A DNA stretch of 64,000 bases from contig NZ_CP049143.1 in NCBI RefSeq assembly GCF_011044495.1, forward strand, positions 6,262,001 to 6,326,000. Reading direction: 5' to 3'. The translations under genes and the position numbers were made by a program. Positions 57,501 to 64,000 of the stretch are shown here, in pieces (the first letter of the stretch is position 1; every line of letters starts with the position of its first letter). This DNA comes from Roseimicrobium sp. ORNL1 (GTDB lineage: Bacteria; Verrucomicrobiota; Verrucomicrobiia; Verrucomicrobiales; Verrucomicrobiaceae). The notes under the pieces are model-generated. The model worked only from the letters and a program-made list of their open reading frames with translations. It made no database searches and was not told the origin of the DNA.

Positions 57501-59717
57501 ACGCCGGAGGAGACGATGGAGAACACCACGCACCTCTTCCTGGCCACGCGCTTCAACTGCAACAAGTGTCACGACCATCCCTTCGAGCGCTGGAACCAGA
57601 ACCAGTACTATGAGACCTCCGCGTTCTTCTCGCAGGTGGGACTCGCCAATGACCCGCAGAGCGGTGGCAAGACCATCGGTGGCACCGCTGTGGAGGGCGC
57701 GAAGCCGCTCTATGAAATCGTGAGCGACACAGGCAAGGGTGAAGTGACTCACCTGCGCACCAACAAGGAGACGCCTCCGCAATTCCCCTACCCTGCCAAG
57801 TTTGAGACGAAGCCAGATGCGCCCCGCCGTGAGAAGCTGGCTGCCTGGATGACCAGCGCAGACAACCAGTACTTTGCCATGAGCTATGCGAACCGCCTTT
57901 GGGGCTACCTCACCGGCACCGGTGTGATTGAGCCGCTGGATGACATCCGCGCCGGCAATCCGCCGAGCAATCCGGAACTGCTCACCTACCTCACCCAGGA
58001 GTTCGTGAACAGCGGCTTCAATGCGCGCCACCTCATGCAGCTCATCTGCAAGTCCCGCACCTACCAGCTCAGCGTGGCCGGCAACAAGTGGAACTACGAT
58101 GACAAGATCAACTACAGCCACGCCAAGGCCCGCCGCCTGAGCGCGGAAGCGTTGTACGACAGCATCTACGCAGTCACCGGCGCGGTGAGCAAGATCCCTG
58201 GCGTTTCGCCCGGCACCCGTGCGGCGCAGCTCGCAGATTCGCAGACAAAGCTCAGCGATGGTTTCCTGAACAACTTCGGCCGCCCTGCCCGTGAGAGCGC
58301 GTGCGAGTGCGAGCGCAGCAATGACGTGCAGCTTGGTCCCGTGATGGCTCTCATCAGCGGTCCCACTGTGGGTGATGCCATCAGCGACCCGAGCAACGCG
58401 ATTGCGAAGATGACCAAGGAGATCACGGATGACCGCAAACTCGTCTCGGAAATCTTCCTGCGCGTGCTCAACCGCCTGCCGAGTGACAAGGAGATCGATA
58501 CCGCGCTGGAAAGCATGGCCGGCATGGATGCCGAGCACAAGACGCTGACCGCCGAGTGGGCCGCGAGCGAAGTGAAGAACGCTCCGGTGATTGCCAAGGC
58601 GGAACAAGATCGCGCTGGCAAGATCACCGTCTCCCAGAAGGAACTGGATGACTACAAGGTGAAGGTCGCTCCGGAAAACAAGAAGAAGGAAGACGCCCGT
58701 GTCGCCGCCATCAAGAAAGCGGAAGACGGCGTCGCCGCTGCTGGAAAGACATTGCCGGATCAGCAGGTGCGCTGGGAGCCCTATGTGGATGTGAGCACCG
58801 AGTGGATCCCGCTCGAGCTCGAAGTCGTACGCATGGATGGCGTGCAGAAGCTGGACAAGCAGCAGGATGGTTCCCTGCTCGCCACGGGTTTCCCCGAAGG
58901 TCAGCAACGCAATGGCAACTACCAGGTGCGCGCCAAGACCAATCTCACGGGCATCACCGCCTTCAAGCTGGAACTGCTGCCGCATGACAGCCTGCCGAAC
59001 AACGGCCCCGGCCTCGCACCCGATGGCAACTTCGTGCTGAGCGAATTCACCGTGCAGCAGACCGCCATCGACAAGAAGCGCCCAAAGCGCCGTGAAGGTG
59101 CCCTGACGTTGATGAACCCGAAGGCAGACTTTGTGCAGAAGGACTTCGCGCCGGACCTCATCCTGAAGACCGGCAATCGCGACAAGGGCTGGGCCGTTTC
59201 TCCGGACACGGGCTATCGCCACGAACTCACGATGCAGCTCAAGGAACCCGCCGGACTCGAAGACGGGGCGATGTTCACCTTCAACCTGGTGCAGAACTTC
59301 CAGAACAGCGGCAAGTACCTCATCGGTCGTTTCCGCATCCTGGCGACCACCAGCAAGACGGTGCGCTTCGGCGCTTCGCAACCGGTGATCGCAGCGCTCA
59401 ATACCGCCGCGGACAAACGCACCAAGGAACAAAAGGACCTGCTGGCTGCCGAGTTTGCCAACCAGACCCGGCCTTATCAAGACACCAAGAAGTCGCTGGC
59501 CCAAGCCAAAAGGCCACTGCCCATCGACCAGAACCTCGTGGATCTGGAGAAGAAGCTCGCCGACGCACAGCTGCCCATTGAGCTCGACCAGAAGCTGGTG
59601 CAACTCCGCCGTGACTCCGATCTCAGCAAGAGCCAGATGGCCAACCGTCGCCTCACCGCGGCACAGGACCTTACTTGGGCGCTCATCAATTCGCCTGCGT
59701 TCTTGTTCAATTACTAG
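54570..59717 (+). CDS. giant PSCyt1-WD40-DUF1549-DUF1553 exported protein
   Basis: 1715 residues from ATG 54570 (ATG 54558 adds four). Order: signal peptide (FSRTALILLAGSAIAGS); PSCyt1-type cytochrome (CNGCHQP near residue 60); a WD40-like beta propeller, ~160-510, with repeated SPDGK strands; a Big_2-like domain (~540-630); a second haem-type motif region (CNMGTCHGS near 648); another Ig-like domain (~755-840); DUF1549 (~850-1060) with CNKCHDHPFERWNQNQYY near 1000; and DUF1553 (from ~1085, AMSYANRLWGYLTGTGV). Between the DUF1553 body and its end (RLTAAQDLTWALINSPAFLF) are ~330 residues with a coiled-coil and a discoidin-like beta domain. Secreted PVC-type protein, partner of the DUF1501 gene 45 bases downstream. 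Function unproven. Confidence 0.93.
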   Translation: MSIRNAPIFSRTALILLAGSAIAGSCATLSAKPKEEEVFDPNKPVSYYKQIRPIFQGQCNGCHQPAKAKGDYIMTEFQRLLKGGENSPAITPGKAEESYLIKLITPDAKGKAEMPQKADPLHETQIALIKRWVVEGAKDDTPASARQEYDMEHPPIYTRPPLVTSLDYSPDGKLIAVAGYHEVLLHNADGSGIAGRLVGLSERVQSARFSPDGTKLAVAGGSPGRMGEIQVWDVAKKKLEMSVSITFDTLYGANWSPDGKLISFGGADNSLRVIEAATGKQVAFSGSANDWVLDTTWDKDGKHVIGASRDMSAKLTEVETQRFVDNITSITPGALKGGMHTVTRHPQKNEILVGGADGVPQIYRIFRETVRRIGDNANLIRKFPAMEGRIFAGDYSPDGKVIATASAYHGKGGVNFYSAEFDSTIPADLKKILEQVGSAKNPEVEKWVTKDVKLIRSIPFEKGGVYALSYSPDGKTVAVAGDEGVVRLIDAATGNIAKEFVSVPLADAATLASRAPDTHDAIARSNVEKALAKEELAPGAKIASIEVTPRQIKLAKPTEYSQILVSAKLADGTYADVTRMVKFTQQGIKTEISSRGLVRPKEDGKGSLAIAIGSHQAEVPVEITGMNTAFNPDYVRDVMPVLSKAGCNMGTCHGSKEGKNGFQLSLRGYDPVYDVTAFTEELWGRRANVAAPTHSLMLLKASGSVPHEGGQVTVPGELYYETIKAWIQNGTTFNEASPRVTRIEVFPKNPVLENIGSKQQMRVMATYADGVTKDVTAEAFIESGNTEVAEADKHGLITTVRRGEAPMLARFEGSYAATTITVMGDRNGFAWVEPPKFNKIDEFVSVKWKRMKIQPSDVCSDTEFVRRVYLDLTGLPPSSEDVRAFLADPAEQKVKREMLVDKLIASPAFVDQWSNKWADMLQVNSKFLGDEGAKLFREWIRTQIAENTPYDKFVYSILTAKGSTKDNPAANYYKILRTPEETMENTTHLFLATRFNCNKCHDHPFERWNQNQYYETSAFFSQVGLANDPQSGGKTIGGTAVEGAKPLYEIVSDTGKGEVTHLRTNKETPPQFPYPAKFETKPDAPRREKLAAWMTSADNQYFAMSYANRLWGYLTGTGVIEPLDDIRAGNPPSNPELLTYLTQEFVNSGFNARHLMQLICKSRTYQLSVAGNKWNYDDKINYSHAKARRLSAEALYDSIYAVTGAVSKIPGVSPGTRAAQLADSQTKLSDGFLNNFGRPARESACECERSNDVQLGPVMALISGPTVGDAISDPSNAIAKMTKEITDDRKLVSEIFLRVLNRLPSDKEIDTALESMAGMDAEHKTLTAEWAASEVKNAPVIAKAEQDRAGKITVSQKELDDYKVKVAPENKKKEDARVAAIKKAEDGVAAAGKTLPDQQVRWEPYVDVSTEWIPLELEVVRMDGVQKLDKQQDGSLLATGFPEGQQRNGNYQVRAKTNLTGITAFKLELLPHDSLPNNGPGLAPDGNFVLSEFTVQQTAIDKKRPKRREGALTLMNPKADFVQKDFAPDLILKTGNRDKGWAVSPDTGYRHELTMQLKEPAGLEDGAMFTFNLVQNFQNSGKYLIGRFRILATTSKTVRFGASQPVIAALNTAADKRTKEQKDLLAAEFANQTRPYQDTKKSLAQAKRPLPIDQNLVDLEKKLADAQLPIELDQKLVQLRRDSDLSKSQMANRRLTAAQDLTWALINSPAFLFNY

Positions 59718-59748
59718 ATATCGATTAAACTCAACACGAAATAATCCA

Positions 59749-59754
59749 GGAGGA
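59749..59754 (+). promoter_or_regulatory. strong ribosome binding site of the DUF1501 gene
   Basis: AGGAGG ends eight bases before ATG 59763, an optimal site that fixes the start of the DUF1501 gene. Such a strong match is rare in this window. Confidence 0.8.
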
Positions 59755-59762
59755 CAAAGCTC

Positions 59763-61232
59763 ATGTTCAGACTACCCGGACACCTCGCTAAAGACCTGTG
59801 CGACTCGCACCTCGGCAGCACACGACGTGACTTCCTGCGCGTCGGTGGCGCGGGCATGATTGGTCTCACCTTGAATAACATCTTCCGTGCCCAGGCAGCC
59901 GCTGCGGGCAGCGCCTCCGCGGGCTCCCCCGGCTGGGGCAAGGCGAAGAACATGGTGATGATCTACCTGCAGGGTGGTCCGAGCCACATCGACCTCTGGG
60001 ACCCCAAGGAGAATGTGCCGGACAAGGTGCGCAGCGCTTTCAAGTCCATCCCGACGAAGATTCCCGGCCACAACTTCACGGAGATCCTGCCGAAACTCGC
60101 GAAGGTGAACGACAAGTTCACCATGATCAATTCGATGAGCTACACGCCGAATGGTCTCTTCAACCACACGGCGGCCATCTATCAAATCATGACCGGATAC
60201 ACCACGGACAAGGTGTCTCCCTCCGGCCAGCTCGAGCCGCCGAACGCGAAGGACTATCCGAATTTCGGCTCGAACATCATCCGTCTCCGTCCCATGGACG
60301 AGCCGATGCTTCCCTTCGTGATGCTGCCGCGTCCGCTGCAGGAGTCGAACGTGATTGGCAAAGGCGGTACCGCCGGCTTCCTGGGCAAGAGCTACGATCC
60401 CTACACTCTTTATCCGGACGGTGATGACATGGACATGGAGAAGATGAGCCGCATCAAGATCGATGACCTGCAGCTCCGCCCTGACCTTTTCTCCGTGCGC
60501 CTCCAGCGCCGTGCCAAGCTGCGCAACCTCATCAACGACCAGATGCCCGTCATCGAAGCTGCGGTGAAGGACATGAGCCTGGATGATTACTACAGCCGCG
60601 CGCTCAATCTCATCGCCAGCGGCCGTGCCCGTGATGCCTTTGCCTTGAGCCAGGAACCCGAAGCCCTGCGCGATGCCTATGGCCGCAATACCTTTGGTCA
60701 AAGCCTCCTGCTCGCCCGTCGCCTGGTGGAAGCCGGCACGCGCGTAGTGGAAGTCATCTGGCCCAAGGTCGCGAACTCCGACAACCATTCATGGGACCAC
60801 CACGTGGGTCTCACGGACCGCATGAAGACCCGTTCGGGTCCCATGCTGGACTCCGGCCTGAGCGCCTTCTTCGCAGACATGGACAGCCGTGGCCTGCTCG
60901 ATGAAACGCTCGTGGTGGCCATCGGTGAATTCGGCCGCAGCCCCGAGAAGGGCGTGAGCACCAGCGGCAACGGCAACAGCGCCGACGGTCGCGACCACTG
61001 GCCCTACTGCTACACCAGCATCGTGGCCGGCGCCGGCATCAAACGTGGTTACATCCACGGCAAGTCGGACAAGACCGCCTCCGCTCCCGCGGAGAACCCG
61101 GTGCACCCCGCCGAGCTGCTCGCAACGATTTATCACTCCTTCGGCATCGATCCGGAAACGATTGTGCACAACCACCTCAATCAGCCTCGCGAACTCGTGA
61201 AGGCGAAGGCGGTGACGCAGTTGTTTGCGTAA
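59763..61232 (+). CDS. DUF1501 Tat-exported protein
   Basis: 489 residues. A twin-arginine signal is set back ~20 residues ([20 protein letters not shown]). Core features of DUF1501: [73 protein letters not shown], and GEFGRSP with the GRDHWP and GYIHGKSD motifs near the end. DUF1501 proteins are alkaline-phosphatase-fold relatives exported in pairs with DUF1549/DUF1553 proteins, here the upstream gene. Their activity is unproven; a sulfatase-like metal site is possible (inference). A perfect ribosome site precedes the start. Confidence 0.95.
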   Translation: MFRLPGHLAKDLCDSHLGSTRRDFLRVGGAGMIGLTLNNIFRAQAAAAGSASAGSPGWGKAKNMVMIYLQGGPSHIDLWDPKENVPDKVRSAFKSIPTKIPGHNFTEILPKLAKVNDKFTMINSMSYTPNGLFNHTAAIYQIMTGYTTDKVSPSGQLEPPNAKDYPNFGSNIIRLRPMDEPMLPFVMLPRPLQESNVIGKGGTAGFLGKSYDPYTLYPDGDDMDMEKMSRIKIDDLQLRPDLFSVRLQRRAKLRNLINDQMPVIEAAVKDMSLDDYYSRALNLIASGRARDAFALSQEPEALRDAYGRNTFGQSLLLARRLVEAGTRVVEVIWPKVANSDNHSWDHHVGLTDRMKTRSGPMLDSGLSAFFADMDSRGLLDETLVVAIGEFGRSPEKGVSTSGNGNSADGRDHWPYCYTSIVAGAGIKRGYIHGKSDKTASAPAENPVHPAELLATIYHSFGIDPETIVHNHLNQPRELVKAKAVTQLFA

Positions 61233-61281
61233 GCTGCATTGCATTTTCCTGACATCACGACCTCCCCATGGGAAAACTTGT

Positions 61282-61484
61282 GTGGCGAAGCCACCTTGGA
61301 CTGCGTGCAGCCCTGCTGCCGCTTTCCAGAGTCCACAGCCTGCTGTGGCGATGGTGACACTCGCTCGCAGGGCCACGTTTCCCAAAAAAGCTTGGCGACT
61401 TCGTCGCGGTGGAGTGTGCAGCAGGGCTGCACTTCAGGAAAGCGGCAGCAGGGCTGCGCGCAGTCCAAGGACGCTTCGCGTCAC
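61282..61484 (+). repeat. palindromic dispersed element, copy C
   Basis: Left arm from 61294 (CCTTGGACTGCGTGCAGCCC) and right arm 61438-61472 (GAAAGCGGCAGCAGGGCTGC...) are inverted repeats. Outer flanks (TGTGGCGAAGCCACC / ACGCTTCGCGTCAC) also partly pair. The interior shares TGGCGATGGTGACACTCGCT and AGCTTGGCGACTTCGTCGCG with copy B. It has the same orientation as copy B and the opposite of copy A. Confidence 0.88.
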
Positions 61485-61696
61485 AACGTCCAAATCAGTC
61501 GCGTCTATCGCTCCATTTCCTCATCCCGACGCACATGCGCAACGCGGGACGCTGTGTATTGATACGCAGCGCTTCTCTCGCTGAGGGCACTACAGAACAA
61601 AGAGGCTCGGAAATTCGAGTGCTGGAGCCTTCTTCAGCACTCAAAATCGATGGCTGTGATATGCATCACGACATGCGAAATCACGACTCACTCCAA

Positions 61697-61727
61697 GCCG
61701 GCCGGAGGCCAGCGCTCCCAGGGCTGC
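61697..61727 (-). repeat. 31-bp dispersed repeat, copy 2
   Basis: Reverse complement of the sequence at 2622-2652 with one difference (CTCCGG for CTCTGG). It lies 13 bases beyond the stop codon of the minus-strand PVC dehydrogenase gene. Confidence 0.75.
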
Positions 61728-61739
61728 AAAGGTTCGCTC

Positions 61740-63998
61740 CTACTTCTTCAGTTCATCCAAGGTCCACAGCGCCGTGCGGTCCTTGTGCTTTCCACGAATG
61801 GCTTCCACTTCGGCGGTAGAGACAGCAGAAGCACCTTTGCCATGTTCCTTGCGGATGTAGGTGAGCACCTCGGCGATCTGCTGATCATTCAGACCACTCG
61901 GCGGCATCGGGATGGGAGTGGCGCGGCCATATTCCTGGCCAGCCACGGTGATGGGACCCATCAGCCCGTGCATGATCATCTTGATGATCGCGTCCTTGTC
62001 ACCTGTGACCCACTCGCTGTTCCGCAGCGGAGGATAGATGCCGGGCAGGCCATTGCCATCGGGTTGGTGGCAGTTCAGGCAGAGGGCATCATAGATGAGC
62101 TTGCCGGGATGCTCCTGCACAGGAGCGGCGTCCGCGATCTTGTGGACGAAGGCCACGTGCGTGGCATTGCCACCGAAGTCGAGCTTCTTCTCCGCGAGCG
62201 GCTTGGCCCACTGGGGCTTCAGAGCACGCACACACTGGGCGAGTGAATAATCGATGAAGCGATCCCGCGGCGAATCCAACGCGAGTGCGGCGACCTCCAC
62301 CGCCTCGGGCTTTTCCACATAGCTGAGCGCGACGATGGCCTCCAAACGCACACGAGGGTTCTCGTCGCGCACGCATTTGGTGAGCAACCCAAGAGGGTCG
62401 GGAAGACGGTCCGCCCACGCGCCAACCACACGGGCTCCATAAGCACGCACGCGTGCATCCTTCGCCGTAAGAAGCTTTTCCAGCATCTTGAGGCGCACGG
62501 ATTCGTGCGACTCATACACACCAATAACTTCCAGCAACAAATGCTCATAACCCTTGTCGGCAGCATTCAGTGTTTCCACCCAGGCATCGGTGGCCTTCGT
62601 CACTTCCTCAGTGGGCAGGTCAAAGAGAAGACGCTTGGCCTGGTAGCGCGTCCAGCGCTCCGGCGAGCGCAGTTGCTCCAGCAGTTCCGGCGTCTTCATC
62701 GCTGCGAGATTCGGCTGTTTCACCGGTTCGCGTCCTTTGTAGGTGATGCGCCAGATGCGGCCACGCGTGCGGTCGCGGCGCGGGTCGGCATAGCTGGCCT
62801 GATAGTGGCCAATGATCGGATTGTACCAATCCGCCACATAGATGGCGCCATCCGGACCCACGCTCACATCCACAGGACGGAAGGCGGTGGAGGTGGACTT
62901 CAGCAGCTTCGGAAGCTGCTCGGTGACGAAACCAGCGCCGTCATCGATGAATTTGTGGAACTCCATCACATTGCCGAAGTAACCGCCGATCACGGCGTAG
63001 CCCTGCACGTCATCCGGCAGTGCCTTCGTGCCGATGATGTCCAGTGCCGTTGTCTTCGGGTTCGTTTTGAAGAGCGAGCCGATGCCGTGGTATTGATCCG
63101 GGTCCTGTACGCGAATGGTCCCAGGCGTGGTGTAGTAGCCATCGGGACGGTCGCCGGACTTGTGGAAGATTTGATTGTAGTCGTCGAACGCCACGCCCCA
63201 GCAATTGTGGCCGGCTTTGCCACCGTTGAAGAAAGCGTCCATGCGCATCGTGCGCGGGTTCAAGCGCCATACACCGGCCTTGTCGAGACGGGAAAGGCCC
63301 CAGGGTGTTTCCACACGGGAGAAGGCATGCAACCCCTGCGTGAACCACAGGCTGCCATCGGGACCATGGGTGATGGAGTTCACCAGCTGGTGTGTGTCCC
63401 CCACCCCGAAGCCGGAGTAGATGACCGTGCGCTGGTCTGCCTTGCCGTCGCCATCGGTGTCCTTGAGATGAACGAGCTCATCGAAGTCGCACACATACAC
63501 ACCACCCGCGCCGGGCTCGACGCCTTGCACCATGGTGAGGCCTTCGGCGAAACGCGTGGTCTTGTCGACCTTGCCATCGTGATCCGTGTCTTCGCAGATG
63601 AGGATGAAGTCACCCGGTTTCCATCCGGCAAGGATGTGGGGATACGTCGGTGAGCAGGCCACGTAGAGACGACCTTTTTCATCCCACGCCATCTGCGTGG
63701 GCTTCACGAGATCATTTTTCTCCGAGGCGAAAAGCGTGGCCTCATAACCGTCCATCATCGTGAAGGTGGCCTTCTCCGCGTCCGGCGTGAACTCAGGGCT
63801 GTCCGGCATTGCCGTATAACCCGGACTCTTCGGAATGACTTCCGTGGGGGCTTCACCACGCGCCATGGAATGGATGCGCGCATCCAGCGCGGCAATGAGT
63901 GGCTTGTGATGCTCGAAGCTCTCTCGCAGCGTAGGCACATCGCCACCCGACTTGCCAAACAACTGGGCCACACGATCGCCATACACAAAGGACCAGTT
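61740..63998 (-). CDS. PVC-type dehydrogenase with HEAT-like and cytochrome c domains, 5' end cut by window edge
   Basis: The frame is open to the right edge (N-W-S-F before the codons shown), so the N-terminus is missing. About 753 residues are present: a glucose/sorbosone-dehydrogenase-like propeller (VKPTQMAWDEKGRLYVACSP, CEDTDHDGKVDKTTRFAEGL, HGPDGSLWFTQGLHAFS, GPDGAIYVADWYNPIIGHY), then HEAT-like helical repeats (~430-620), and a c-type cytochrome (LCLNCHQPDGNGLPGIYPPL, later PIPMPPSGL with the axial Met). This order (propeller, HEAT, CxxCH) is the PVC-type heme-binding dehydrogenase found in many copies in Verrucomicrobia and Planctomycetes. Substrates are unknown, possibly sugars; electrons would pass to the haem. 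Periplasmic. Confidence 0.93.
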   Translation of the reverse strand, partial: NWSFVYGDRVAQLFGKSGGDVPTLRESFEHHKPLIAALDARIHSMARGEAPTEVIPKSPGYTAMPDSPEFTPDAEKATFTMMDGYEATLFASEKNDLVKPTQMAWDEKGRLYVACSPTYPHILAGWKPGDFILICEDTDHDGKVDKTTRFAEGLTMVQGVEPGAGGVYVCDFDELVHLKDTDGDGKADQRTVIYSGFGVGDTHQLVNSITHGPDGSLWFTQGLHAFSRVETPWGLSRLDKAGVWRLNPRTMRMDAFFNGGKAGHNCWGVAFDDYNQIFHKSGDRPDGYYTTPGTIRVQDPDQYHGIGSLFKTNPKTTALDIIGTKALPDDVQGYAVIGGYFGNVMEFHKFIDDGAGFVTEQLPKLLKSTSTAFRPVDVSVGPDGAIYVADWYNPIIGHYQASYADPRRDRTRGRIWRITYKGREPVKQPNLAAMKTPELLEQLRSPERWTRYQAKRLLFDLPTEEVTKATDAWVETLNAADKGYEHLLLEVIGVYESHESVRLKMLEKLLTAKDARVRAYGARVVGAWADRLPDPLGLLTKCVRDENPRVRLEAIVALSYVEKPEAVEVAALALDSPRDRFIDYSLAQCVRALKPQWAKPLAEKKLDFGGNATHVAFVHKIADAAPVQEHPGKLIYDALCLNCHQPDGNGLPGIYPPLRNSEWVTGDKDAIIKMIMHGLMGPITVAGQEYGRATPIPMPPSGLNDQQIAEVLTYIRKEHGKGASAVSTAEVEAIRGKHKDRTALWTLDELKK

Positions 63999-64000
63999 CG

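Larger units (their letters stand above)
61233..61739. other. gene-free interval with repeats
   Basis: About 510 bases between convergent genes. Contains palindromic element copy C (61282-61484), a hairpin GAGTGCTG/CAGCACTC (61617-61624/61635-61642), and the second copy of the 31-bp repeat (61697-61727). No coding signal. Confidence 0.6.

Noticed and set aside
56655-59603. Very long minus-strand frame (982 residues) opposite the giant exported protein gene
   Set aside because: Shadow of a strongly supported + strand gene with clear families; the antisense product is Leu/His/Gly-rich and unlike any protein.

Overview
The window looks like a chromosomal segment of a Verrucomicrobiota bacterium, probably order Verrucomicrobiales (inference from gene content and high GC). 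Evidence: paired DUF1592/DUF1552 and PSCyt-DUF1549-DUF1553/DUF1501 genes, a PVC-type CxxCH dehydrogenase, a beta-strand-repeat protein with a PEP-CTERM tail, several Tat-exported Gfo/Idh/MocA and TIM-barrel proteins, and long palindromic intergenic repeats. I see no phage, plasmid, transposase, CRISPR array, tRNA or rRNA. The one RNA gene recognised is rnpB (RNase P RNA, minus strand, about 23737-24183).

Layout. 1-2613: end of a DUF1592-type haem protein and its DUF1552 partner. 2799-4375: ahcY with a promoter/palindromic operator and a terminator. 4626-8127: two unrecognised convergent genes. 8521-13704: a NosR-like double FMN-binding/4Fe-4S membrane protein with its ApbE flavin transferase, then a cupin, an HpcH/HpaI-type aldolase and a glycosyltransferase. 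13783-15860: exported oxidoreductase and sugar isomerase. 15861-20444: an RHH regulator behind palindromes, an export lipoprotein, DoxX, ruvC and small proteins including a GlsB-type stress protein. 20450-22312: a tandem duplication holding two secreted paralogues. 22313-24183: palindromic repeats, tag and rnpB. 24428-28327: OmpA-like protein, polytopic membrane protein, HAD phosphatase and rpsU. 28430-32912: PEP-CTERM protein divergent from a NarL-type two-component system. 33118-39670: small secreted/membrane proteins, ATP-grasp, His/Cys-rich protein, PiT/DUF47 phosphate uptake, a DapA-like lyase and an ECF-type sigma factor. 39844-44372: TM2 protein, a glycosidase-GT2 fusion and a MORN lipoprotein. 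44629-48086: birA, an orphan receiver protein, SnoaL-like and AraC-type proteins. 48234-53829: an ArsR-led cluster of four SRPBCC proteins, DoxX, PhnB-like VOC and a serine hydrolase. 54558-64000: giant PSCyt/WD40/DUF1549/DUF1553 protein, DUF1501 protein and a PVC-type dehydrogenase (cut by the right edge).

The most unusual content is outside genes: a three-copy palindromic element of about 180-205 bp (44416, 53923, 61282; one copy inverted), a 31-bp repeat in two copies, a 197-bp element with perfect 40-bp terminal inverted repeats, a 140-bp palindrome with perfect 27-bp arms, and a tandem duplication that left an orphan terminator. Other points for a second look are the tandem operators of the ArsR/SRPBCC cluster, the probable operator of ahcY, the flavinylated electron-transfer pair, the glycosidase-glycosyltransferase fusion and the unrecognised 852-residue protein. 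All family calls are by eye; no searches were run.
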